DNA from: JAEZDC01 sp036676415
GTDB lineage: Bacteria > Bacteroidota > Bacteroidia > Chitinophagales > Chitinophagaceae
Reading direction: 5' to 3'
NCBI GenBank assembly: GCA_036676415.1
Contig: JAKFCX010000015.1
Span: 310,001 to 374,000, forward strand
DNA length: 64,000 bases
The position numbers and the translations under genes were made by a program. Positions 27,604-36,093 of this stretch are shown here, piece after piece; the stretch's first letter is position 1; every line of letters begins with the position of its first letter. The notes beneath the pieces are model-generated. The model did not search any database. It saw only the letters and a list, made by a program, of their open reading frames with translations, and had not been told where the DNA came from.

Positions 27604-27620
27604 AGTTCAAATCCTCTCAA

Positions 27621-28400
27621 TTGCCAGGTAAACCAAGACTTCTACTAATTGAAGACTCAGAAATATTGAGCTATACTCTAACGGAGATGCTCAACCAGTC
27701 TTTTGAGGTTACCGCAACCAACAGTGCTAAGAAAGCACTCACCAACATCGGCAGAATTCAGCCGGATATTGTTTTATTGGATATTATGGTAGAAGGTCCG
27801 ATCAATGGACTGATGCTTCTTGAGAAGATGAAGTCGATGGACGAATTGGCCAACACACCTGTTGTAATGATGAGTTCGATTGATGAAGAAAATAAGATCA
27901 CCAAAGCATTAGAGTTTGGGGCTACAGATTATATTGTTAAGCCTTTCAATTTCATCCACCTGTTTCTTAAGTTGAAGAATCTGGTGTCGCTAAAGTCAAA
28001 AACAGTTCTGGATACCCAGGAAAAACTGTTGATGAAAACCGATACAACACTCAGCTCAATGCAGATGGATTTCAAGAAGAAATTTGAACAGATAACCGAT
28101 AATCTTATTTCTACAAATGATTTCTCAATAAAAGAAATTGCACAGAATCTTTCAATGAGTGTTTCTACTGTTGAACGCTGGAGCAAGAAGATATATGGCC
28201 TTACGCCAAAGGAATATATTATCGACAGAAAATTATTGCAGGCAGAGATCATGCTGCGACAAAATTCAGGTAATGTAAAAACGATCTCTTATCGCTTAGG
28301 ATTTAATTCCGTTGCCTACTTCTGTAAATTGTTTAAGAAAAAGTTCGGTTTTACACCAGGCCAGTTGGCAAATAAGAAGTCTCTTGTTGATGCAATGTAG
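27621..28400 (+). CDS. Response regulator with AraC-type DNA-binding domain
   Basis: 259 residues. Receiver domain 1-125: acidic residues in IEDSE, phospho-acceptor in IVLLDIMVEGPINGL, Thr/Ser position VVMMSS, and Lys in YIVKPFN. AraC HTH at about 155-255: FSIKEIAQNLSMSVSTVERW and second helix-turn-helix VKTISYRLGFNSVAYFCKLFKKKFGFTPGQ. The start codon is TTG at 27621. No kinase is adjacent, so it is an orphan or pairs with a distant kinase. Confidence 0.88.
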   Translation: MPGKPRLLLIEDSEILSYTLTEMLNQSFEVTATNSAKKALTNIGRIQPDIVLLDIMVEGPINGLMLLEKMKSMDELANTPVVMMSSIDEENKITKALEFGATDYIVKPFNFIHLFLKLKNLVSLKSKTVLDTQEKLLMKTDTTLSSMQMDFKKKFEQITDNLISTNDFSIKEIAQNLSMSVSTVERWSKKIYGLTPKEYIIDRKLLQAEIMLRQNSGNVKTISYRLGFNSVAYFCKLFKKKFGFTPGQLANKKSLVDAM

Positions 28401-28473
28401 AAGCATCTTCCAGTTTTGATTTATGCGGTCACAAAAACTTCAGTAATTCATTTCATGCAACATTACATAAAGC

Positions 28474-28504
28474 AAAAGAGCTACTCTTACGAATAGCCCT
28501 TTTG
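28474..28504. terminator. Bidirectional terminator between regulator and HYR protein genes
   Basis: AAAAGAGCTACTC (28474-28486) pairs, with two G-U pairs, with GAATAGCCCTTTT (28491-28503). A and T runs flank both sides; it lies between convergent genes. Confidence 0.75.
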
Positions 28505-28531
28505 CAAAACCATATTTATCTGTTTAACTTA

Positions 28532-31500
28532 TTACATCTTCAAAAGTTTAACTACTTTTTTATCTTCTCCCTGAACTACTTCAAGGTAATAACTACCGTT
28601 GGCAAAATTTTGTCCAAACTTAAATACGCTTCCTTCGCTGATGCTTTCTCTAAGTACGGTTCTTCCAAAAGCATCCATCACCCTCAGAGCTACTTTACTG
28701 GATTTGTCAGAACTTAATACCTGTACCACAAAATAATTAGATGTTGGATTAGGGCTCACCTTAACATCAAAACTTTCTTCGGTTGTTGTTATCGGTGCTT
28801 TTGCTTCTGTACCACAAGCCTGGTTGCATGTTCCCAAGGAACATCCATGTGCCAGGTGAGCAGCCACGGCAGAAATACCAACTTCAATCATTTGGACATT
28901 TGAAGGATTGCCTGGAGGTAAATGACAAACGATGACTTTCTTATTATTTTTTGTGCCGTTCTTATTAGTGGCCCTGATATCCTTAACACAGATGGTAATC
29001 GCTTCTGAAGTTTTACAGCCATACTTATTCGTAACGGTAACAACAAAAACATAGTTACCTGCTGCAGTAGCGGTAAACACTGGATTTGCTGAAGTATAAT
29101 TGCTAAGACCTGTACCTGTCCATGAATAGGTATAAGGAGCTCCTGTTGAAGGAAGACTTACCTGGAGTTTGGTAGACTGTGCTCCGTATCCGAGATAAAG
29201 ATTAGTTGATACACCACCGGTGAAAGTATTATCTGTCGGAATAGAAGTAATCGTAACAGGTGTTATCTGGCCAATCACCTTAACTGTTGTAGTACAAGTT
29301 GATGATAGTCCATTGTTATCTGTTACGGTTAAGACCACATTGTTATCCCCGATATTACTACAATCAAAAGATGTTTTATCAAGTGCCAATGACGCTATTC
29401 CTGCAGCTGCACTGCTACCATCATTTATCTGTGAAGGGTTGATGGTAATCGTACCATTTACAAGTGTAACAGTAATTGGTTTACACTTTGCAATCGGAGG
29501 TAAAGAAACAACGGTTACGGTCACTGTTTGATTAGCTGTTGCTGAATTTCCTGCAGCATCTGTAACAGTCCATGTAATAACAGTTGTACCGATATTGTAT
29601 ATCGATGGAGCATTATTGGTAACGGAAGTAACACCAACATTATCTGCCACAGTAGGCAAGCCTAATTGTACTCCTGTAACAGTCGTTTGAGATGCCCCAA
29701 TGGTAATATTTATATCGGCCGGAGCGATGATAGTTGGATTCTCTGCATCAACTACAGTAACAGTTTGCGTGGCAGTTGCTGTATTTCCTGCAACATCTGT
29801 AACGGCCCATGTAATAGTTGTAGTGCCAGTTGCAAATTGCATGTTTGCAGCAGCGTTATTTGTAACTGATGCTATGGCAACATTATCTGATACAACAGGA
29901 CTTCCTAAAGAAGCAAGTGTTGCATAGGCAATACCTGCACCTGTGTTAACGACGATGTTGGCCGGTGCTGTAATGGATGGCAACTCATTATCAAGAACAG
30001 TAATAGTCTGTGTAGCAGTTGCCGTGTTTCCTGAAGCATCTGTTGCGGTCCATGTAACAATGGTATTGCCAAAAGCATATTGCCCATTGGCAGGTTTATT
30101 ACTTGTAACAACTACACTTCCTGAATTGTCTGAAACAGTAGCATTGCCAATTGCATTTAGTGTTGCATAAGATGCACCCCCATCTGCATAAACAGTGATA
30201 TCGGCAGGTGCAACAATCGAAGGCGGTTGATTATCTGTAACAATGATCTTTTGGGTAATAGTGGTCGTATTTCCTGCGGCATCTTTTACGATCCAGGTAA
30301 TTATAGTTGTACCTATCGGGAATTGCATATTAGCAGGAACACCTGTATTGGTTATAGAAACCACCGCAACATTATCTGATGCAGTTGGTGGAACCAGTGA
30401 AACCAATGTTGCATATGCAGCACCTGCATCCGTATTTAGATAAATATCTGCAGGAACATTAACAACAGGAGACTGGTTGTCTATTACAATGATAGTTTGG
30501 GTTGCCGTAGCTGTATTTCCTGCAGCATCAGTTGCAGTCCAGGTAATAACGGTAGTACCAACCGGATATTCCAGTGCGATAATATTGTTATTGGTTACAG
30601 ATGCTATTGCAACATTATCCGATGCGGTAGCTGTTCCGATAGAAACAATTGTAGCAAATGCTTTACCGGCATCTGTATTAATGGTAATGTTCGCTGGTGC
30701 TGTAATTGAAGGAGCAATCAGATCTGCAACTGTTACAACCTGTGTTTGTGAAACAGTGTTTCCTGCAGCATCTGTAGCAGTCCATGTAACAATGGTATTT
30801 CCAAGGGGAAATGTGGTTGGGGCATTATTCGTAACAGTTACACTTCCGGAATTATCTGAAGCAACAGCATTTCCAAGAGCAACGTTTGTTGCCACATTCG
30901 TAGTGGCATCTGTTGAAACACTTACATTAGCAGGTATGCTCAAAAGAGGATTTTCATTATCAACAACCGTTACATATTGTATAAGGGATACTGTTTCTGT
31001 ACCTACAACGATTGTCCAGGTAACTGCTGTTGTGCCAATCGGGAATTGAGCTGGAGCATTATTGGTAACAGTCATACCCGGAATTATAACTCCGATATCA
31101 GGTGTTCCCAGGTTTACATTTTGTTGTGATGTATAGCTTTGGCCTGGATCGTTGTTAACGGTAACATCAGCAGGTGCAGTAACTGGTGGAATACTTACAG
31201 AGTTAACAGTTACAAGCTGAGTAGTAAATCCAACATTTCCTGCGGCATCTGATCCATACCATGTAACAACAGTTGTTCCTACTGCATACTGCGAAGGTGC
31301 ATTATTGGTAATAGCAACAATCGGTGTAACATTATCTGTTGCAGTGGCTATGCCTAAAGCAACATTGGTAGCAATGGTTTGGCCGCCAAAAAGGTTCACA
31401 ATAACATCTGCAGGTGCAAAAACATTTGGAGCCTGGTTATCAACAACAGTCACCAACTGTGTACCTGTTACAGTAAGAGATCCCTGAGTTGCTGTCCATG

Positions 31501-34500
31501 TAACTGTTGTATTTCCCACCGGGAACGCAACAGGTGCATTATTTGTAATAACTACGCCAACTGGTGTTGCCCCGAATGTTGGATTGCCCAAAGCAACATT
31601 TGTAGCCACATCATCGTTAAGATCCGTATTAACAACAACATCTGCCGGTGCAGTCATTGATTGTATCAATGCAAAGTCAGTACCTACAACAACATTTGTT
31701 TCTGCAAGCGTGTTAGCATTGCTCATAACGGCATAACCATAGCTTCCTACTGCAAGACCGTTGTATGTTGCGTTATTATATACCTCCCAGTTCTTACTAC
31801 TATAGCCTCTGTTGAAGCCCGTCTGTGTACTGAAAAAGTTAACGGCTCCCACCTTGTAGTTTCCAACAGGTGCAGTTGTATTCATAGAATAAACCTGTTG
31901 GTAAAGTGCATCTGGGGCATGTTTTAGGTAGAATTTTACTGCTGATCCTGTTCTTTCAATTCTGAAGCTATGCCATGCATTTGCACTAACAGTTCCTAAT
32001 AAAACATTTCCCGCTTCCTGTGAATAAGCATAAAGCTTTCCGCTTTCATAATGAAATGCAAAGGGTAAAGCGCTATAAGATGTGACTGTTTGATTGTCGG
32101 GTGCAAATCCAAAATACACATCAGTGCCATTCTGAAAACTCATCTCCATGTCTACAGCAATGGTTCCGTTATTTGCAAAAGCCTGCGTAGATACAATTGA
32201 ATTATCCCATCCGCTATTATTAAAAAGAGTTCCTGCATTCAAGCCGTTGTTTTGGCTAAAGGCACCATTTCGTATAGAAAATGAGTTAGTGTTTAATACA
32301 GAACCAGCGAAATTCTCATTAAATACATTCGAGTAAATGCTGAAATTGTTGGCTGGTGATGAGTTAAGTGAAACAGATCCATCACTTACATTCCATGCAG
32401 AGGTATTTGTTCCTTGTCCGGTCAATGTAATAGTACTTGAAACCGGCACCTGGATTCCAGCCATTGAATAACATCCAAATGCATCATAGACTCTGTAAGA
32501 ATATTGACCCTGTGCAAGTCCGGTCAAGGGAGGATTACAATCTATTGTCCAGTTATTGGTGTTAAATCCACCGGATGGACCATACATCGCAAATCCTGCT
32601 TTGAATTCAGTGACAGGGCCTGTGTAAGGCGCAAAAAATAATTGATTATAAGATGGCTGACCGGTAATGCGTATGAAGAATCGTACAAGTGAGTTTGTTT
32701 TTTCAATCTTCAGATCATACCAGGTAGAAGGATTAATACTTCCAATAACTGTACTGTTAGCACCAACCCTTGCCAGTAGTTGATTTCCGCTCACAAAAAA
32801 TGCCATTTGCATTTGCGAAGCATCGGTAAGGTCTGCATTATTGGTAAAGCCAAAATAAACGTTCGCATTATTGTCAAACGAGAACGATCCTTCAAGGCTC
32901 AATTTACCAGCATCAGTGAATGATGCTTTAGTATAAACACTGTTGTCATAGGTTGGTAGAGTACCTGTTGCTGCTCTCAGGCTTCCATTGGGTTGAGAGA
33001 AAGAACCGTTTCTTGTACTAAAAGAAATTGCATCAATTGTTGCAGCAGAAAAATCTGGCTGTAGAGAATATTTGTATGGCGTACTACCTCCTGCAGGAGT
33101 TAATGATACAGCTCCTGTTGCAGTATTAGCGATTGTTCCATTAACGAGATTTGCAGCCAATGTAACACCGTTTCCTCCACCTGTTCCTACATTAAATACA
33201 GAAGTGGCGGTACATCCGTTTGCATCGGTTATAGTGTAGGTATATGTGCCAGGAGCCAGGTGATCTGTTTTTGGGGTCACCTGAACATTCCATCCTTTGG
33301 TATTATATCCGCCCGATGAAGAATAGAAGTTGGCGAAGTTTAATGCTGCAGCCTTGTATTCAATATTGGTAGTATTGAATGTTGCCGTATGCCTCAAAGT
33401 GTAAATTCCCGATCCATGTACGCTGGTATAAAACTTAACTCCATGACCGGTTCTTTCGATCCTGAAATCATACCATGTATCAGCACTGATAGCGCCAAGC
33501 GAAATAAGACCACCGGATTTAGTATAAGCTGAAAGTGAAGTACCGTTCGCTATTCTGAAGCCAAAGAAAACATCCTGGTAATCATCAATAACTCCCGTAT
33601 TGGTGAAACCGAATATCACTTCGGCATTAGCATCAAATTTAAAACTGGCATCTAACTGGAGAAAGCCACCATCACTAAATGTTTGCCTGGTGCTGATTGA
33701 GTTATCCCAGCTATTGTTATTATTATAGTTGATTCCTTGCCTGAGGTCTGTCGTTTGAGAAAAATTCCCGTTCCTCAGTTCAAATATGTTTGTGTTGATT
33801 ACGCCACCTGCAAACACATGTGCAAAATCAAAAGTGTAAGGTGCATTACCACCGGTTGGCACCAGTGCTACGCTACCATTGCTGGCTGTATTACAACTGG
33901 CCGGCTCTACAGTTCCAATCAGCTGCAGACCGGTAGGACCAGGATCAACACCTAATGTAACACTTGCATTAGCAAAGCAGCCGTTTACATCGTATACGGT
34001 ATAATTATAAGTACCTGGACAAAGACCTTCTGTAGGGGGATTGCCACCAACACGCCAATTCTTAGTTGTAAACCCACCATAATAATTATAGTAATTTAAA
34101 TAACTCGCACCCATTTTATAGCCAGGTGCTGTAGCTTGAGATACTTTTGTGCCTGCTAAACTATAAACAGAGAGGCCTGTATTTCTGAGATAGTAGTTAA
34201 CCGTATTACCTAGTTTTTCAATCTTGATATCATACCATGTACTGGCTGAATAAGGACCAACATCGGTCCAGTTACCTTCGTTTATCAGGTAAATTCTACC
34301 ATAGTTAAAAAAGAAAGCAAAAGGAAAATGGTTTTGAGTAGTTACTACTGTATTAGAAGCAAGGCCGAAGTTTACATAGCTGTTGTATTCTACGAAGAAT
34401 GAACCTTCTACTACTATTTTCCCGTTATCTGGGAAAACCTGCTTGGTAACAACGCTGTTATCATAATTATTTCTGAGCGCAATATTGGAAGTGGCCTGGA

Positions 34501-34765
34501 GCTGGTTATTGGTGACTGAGAAATTCCCATTTCTTACATCGAATATTCCGGCATCAACACTGTTGCCTGGGAAACTATGATCAAAAGCATTTAGAGAATA
34601 TGGAGCGGTTCCACCAGATGGAGTTAGTATTACACTGCCGTTACAGGCATTGGTACAGCTTGGGTTAACTGGTGTGGCCACTAATCCCAGGTTGCAGTTT
34701 GTCTGCGACAAACTCTTAAGTGATACCAACAGGCTCACAATTACAAAAGCAAATATATTCCTCAT
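28532..34765 (-). CDS. Giant secreted surface protein with HYR repeats and T9SS sorting signal
   Basis: 2077 residues. An N-terminal signal peptide is at about 1-20. Four repeats of a ~230-residue lectin-like module (LRNNYDNS, STWYDIKIEK and GFTTKNW-type segments) fill about 45-1030. Nine HYR/Ig-like repeats of ~80 residues (NVALG / DNVA / TVVTWTATDAAGN / TVTVVDNQAP) fill about 1037-1755. A PKD-like region, then a VCHLPPGNP cysteine segment near 1945, precede the C-terminal T9SS type A signal (VSPNPTSNYFVVQV, ending VVKLLKM). It is probably an outer-surface adhesin or matrix protein. The three small membrane proteins just upstream are transcribed toward it. Confidence 0.9.
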   Translation of the reverse strand: MRNIFAFVIVSLLVSLKSLSQTNCNLGLVATPVNPSCTNACNGSVILTPSGGTAPYSLNAFDHSFPGNSVDAGIFDVRNGNFSVTNNQLQATSNIALRNNYDNSVVTKQVFPDNGKIVVEGSFFVEYNSYVNFGLASNTVVTTQNHFPFAFFFNYGRIYLINEGNWTDVGPYSASTWYDIKIEKLGNTVNYYLRNTGLSVYSLAGTKVSQATAPGYKMGASYLNYYNYYGGFTTKNWRVGGNPPTEGLCPGTYNYTVYDVNGCFANASVTLGVDPGPTGLQLIGTVEPASCNTASNGSVALVPTGGNAPYTFDFAHVFAGGVINTNIFELRNGNFSQTTDLRQGINYNNNNSWDNSISTRQTFSDGGFLQLDASFKFDANAEVIFGFTNTGVIDDYQDVFFGFRIANGTSLSAYTKSGGLISLGAISADTWYDFRIERTGHGVKFYTSVHGSGIYTLRHTATFNTTNIEYKAAALNFANFYSSSGGYNTKGWNVQVTPKTDHLAPGTYTYTITDANGCTATSVFNVGTGGGNGVTLAANLVNGTIANTATGAVSLTPAGGSTPYKYSLQPDFSAATIDAISFSTRNGSFSQPNGSLRAATGTLPTYDNSVYTKASFTDAGKLSLEGSFSFDNNANVYFGFTNNADLTDASQMQMAFFVSGNQLLARVGANSTVIGSINPSTWYDLKIEKTNSLVRFFIRITGQPSYNQLFFAPYTGPVTEFKAGFAMYGPSGGFNTNNWTIDCNPPLTGLAQGQYSYRVYDAFGCYSMAGIQVPVSSTITLTGQGTNTSAWNVSDGSVSLNSSPANNFSIYSNVFNENFAGSVLNTNSFSIRNGAFSQNNGLNAGTLFNNSGWDNSIVSTQAFANNGTIAVDMEMSFQNGTDVYFGFAPDNQTVTSYSALPFAFHYESGKLYAYSQEAGNVLLGTVSANAWHSFRIERTGSAVKFYLKHAPDALYQQVYSMNTTAPVGNYKVGAVNFFSTQTGFNRGYSSKNWEVYNNATYNGLAVGSYGYAVMSNANTLAETNVVVGTDFALIQSMTAPADVVVNTDLNDDVATNVALGNPTFGATPVGVVITNNAPVAFPVGNTTVTWTATQGSLTVTGTQLVTVVDNQAPNVFAPADVIVNLFGGQTIATNVALGIATATDNVTPIVAITNNAPSQYAVGTTVVTWYGSDAAGNVGFTTQLVTVNSVSIPPVTAPADVTVNNDPGQSYTSQQNVNLGTPDIGVIIPGMTVTNNAPAQFPIGTTAVTWTIVVGTETVSLIQYVTVVDNENPLLSIPANVSVSTDATTNVATNVALGNAVASDNSGSVTVTNNAPTTFPLGNTIVTWTATDAAGNTVSQTQVVTVADLIAPSITAPANITINTDAGKAFATIVSIGTATASDNVAIASVTNNNIIALEYPVGTTVITWTATDAAGNTATATQTIIVIDNQSPVVNVPADIYLNTDAGAAYATLVSLVPPTASDNVAVVSITNTGVPANMQFPIGTTIITWIVKDAAGNTTTITQKIIVTDNQPPSIVAPADITVYADGGASYATLNAIGNATVSDNSGSVVVTSNKPANGQYAFGNTIVTWTATDASGNTATATQTITVLDNELPSITAPANIVVNTGAGIAYATLASLGSPVVSDNVAIASVTNNAAANMQFATGTTTITWAVTDVAGNTATATQTVTVVDAENPTIIAPADINITIGASQTTVTGVQLGLPTVADNVGVTSVTNNAPSIYNIGTTVITWTVTDAAGNSATANQTVTVTVVSLPPIAKCKPITVTLVNGTITINPSQINDGSSAAAGIASLALDKTSFDCSNIGDNNVVLTVTDNNGLSSTCTTTVKVIGQITPVTITSIPTDNTFTGGVSTNLYLGYGAQSTKLQVSLPSTGAPYTYSWTGTGLSNYTSANPVFTATAAGNYVFVVTVTNKYGCKTSEAITICVKDIRATNKNGTKNNKKVIVCHLPPGNPSNVQMIEVGISAVAAHLAHGCSLGTCNQACGTEAKAPITTTEESFDVKVSPNPTSNYFVVQVLSSDKSSKVALRVMDAFGRTVLRESISEGSVFKFGQNFANGSYYLEVVQGEDKKVVKLLKM
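29500..31660 (-). repeat. HYR-encoding tandem repeats (~240 bp each)
   Basis: Nine diverged in-frame units of about 80 codons within the giant protein gene. Recurring strings such as GTAATAACAGT and CCTGCAGCATCTGT on the plus strand mark each unit. Confidence 0.8.
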
Positions 34766-34898
34766 AAATCAGGTGATTCTACAGGCTACAAATGTGTTTA
34801 TATAATACGGGAGAAGTTGTAAGTAATTCGTCAAAGACTACCATTAAATCATCTTTAACCCCACTGAACCAGAAGAAAATACAGGCTTTTACTATTAA

Positions 34899-35201
34899 TC
34901 AGGGTATGAATTCGCTGCGGCCATATTGCAGGAATATTCTGGAGCGTTTTCTTCTACGGGCCCGAATTATCAGAAACACCCCGTATGCAAGTGCAATGCT
35001 GGTCATAAGTATAACATATTCTTCTGTTGGCCTTCCTTTTTGAGTCCGGGATAGATCGGTTGCTCCGGCAAAAGCACTTGACCCAATAAAAACTGCCATT
35101 AACAGCACTGTTAATTTGTAAAACCACTGATGCTTTTTCTTCCATCCAGAAATAAAAATCAGGAAGAAAAGCCCGGGTAATATGATCAGCATGTATATCA
35201 T
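34899..35201 (-). CDS. Small membrane protein with sorting-tail-like C-terminus
   Basis: 100 residues. There is an N-terminal helix near 3-20, a second near 30-48 (ending SSAFAGA), then the tail YVILMTSIALAYGVFLIIRARRRK near 62-85. This tail aligns with the two upstream proteins. It is probably the last small gene of the trio, 133 nt before the HYR gene. Function unknown. Confidence 0.65.
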   Translation of the reverse strand: MIYMLIILPGLFFLIFISGWKKKHQWFYKLTVLLMAVFIGSSAFAGATDLSRTQKGRPTEEYVILMTSIALAYGVFLIIRARRRKRSRIFLQYGRSEFIP

Positions 35202-35210
35202 AAGCAGTAT

Positions 35211-35492
35211 TTATGGATGTAGTTCTGAACTGATTTTGGTGAATTGGCCTCGTATAGCTTTCTCAGGCTTTGACCTTTTATAATGTTTGCAGAAAACGAA
35301 TAGTCCATAGATCAGAGCAAGTCCCATCATGACCCACTGGTATGTATCGAGCGGAACGTCATTCGGTGGAGGAGGATCAAAACCACCAGGTCCTCCTTCA
35401 TCATCAAACTGGCCTTGTACCTGTGTAAACAAGCACAAAAATGCCACTGTGAGCATGATTAACTTAGCATAATATTTCCGGAGGATTTGCAT
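35211..35492 (-). CDS. Small secreted/membrane protein with PID-CTERM-like tail
   Basis: 93 residues. Signal peptide near 1-27 (ending QVQGQ), a Pro/Gly-rich acidic segment (GGPGGFDPPPPNDVPLD), then a helix and basic tail YQWVMMGLALIYGLFVFCKHYK. The P-x-D-then-helix-then-basic layout resembles PID-CTERM/exosortase-type sorting tails of Bacteroidota (family knowledge, not verified). It is 9 nt upstream of the next small gene. Confidence 0.65.
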   Translation of the reverse strand: MQILRKYYAKLIMLTVAFLCLFTQVQGQFDDEGGPGGFDPPPPNDVPLDTYQWVMMGLALIYGLFVFCKHYKRSKPEKAIRGQFTKISSELHP

Positions 35493-35509
35493 TCTTTGTT
35501 TCTGCCGCC

Positions 35510-35701
35510 TTATCTACGTGTTTTTATATTTTTCCGTTGCTGCCTGAAAACAAGGAATAGAAAATACATTGCCCCGATGCCGATCATTAAATAGAGATAG
35601 CCTGTAACGGACACATTTTTATTATCGCCGAAATGGGCTTGTGCTTTGAGTGAGGGCAAAGCAGTAGCTATCAGCATTGCTGCTGTGATTTTTTTTGCCA
35701 T
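35510..35701 (-). CDS. Small secreted/membrane protein, third of trio
   Basis: 63 residues. Signal peptide near 1-21 (ending LKAQA), a short polar segment, then the helix and basic tail YLYLMIGIGAMYFLFLVFRQ aligning with the two following proteins. It is the first gene of the group by transcription; the ~390 bp upstream hold no other gene. Confidence 0.62.
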   Translation of the reverse strand: MAKKITAAMLIATALPSLKAQAHFGDNKNVSVTGYLYLMIGIGAMYFLFLVFRQQRKNIKTRR

Positions 35702-36093
35702 ATTTCTTTGAGTTTATGCGGCGATTAGTACGAGTAAGGAAGGTTTGAAACAATTTTTTAAGGCGAACCCAGCTAACCGCTTTTTTACATTACAAAATAC
35801 CTTGAATTTTGCCCTATTTCATATAATAAATTAGTCACTTAATACTACAAAATGATCTAATGCTATTCTTGGCAAAGTCTTAACTGCTGATTTTTTTATC
35901 TTGATTCAGAAACAATAACAATAGAAATGAGATTTAAAGAGATGAGTTGTATGAAATCAGCTGCCCATTTTATTATAGTTCAGATTGATTAATGTGTTTT
36001 CGTGTTTCTACAGCGAAAATCTACGATTTGAGCCCTGAGGCGAACGAAAAATGCCTCCCTGGAAGGAGGCATTAGTTATTTAATAAAACAGGG
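35702..36093. other. Intergenic region, no gene found
   Basis: AT-rich stretch between the two surface-protein loci. The 3' end holds the terminator of the giant beta-repeat protein. A promoter for the small-protein trio is expected on the minus strand, but I find no box pair with correct spacing. Confidence 0.6.
36044..36073 (-). terminator. Intrinsic terminator after giant beta-repeat protein
   Basis: On the minus strand AATGCCTCC (36073-36065), a six-base loop and GGAGGCATT, then a TTTTT run. It lies 21 nt past the stop. Confidence 0.88.

Noticed and set aside
27600..27618. tRNA-like GTTCAAATCC T-loop
   Set aside because: No matching acceptor, D or anticodon arms; it overlaps a promoter and gene start.
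30477..31049. 190-residue frame antisense to the HYR repeats
   Set aside because: Its repeating valine-rich pattern follows the periodicity of the real gene on the other strand.
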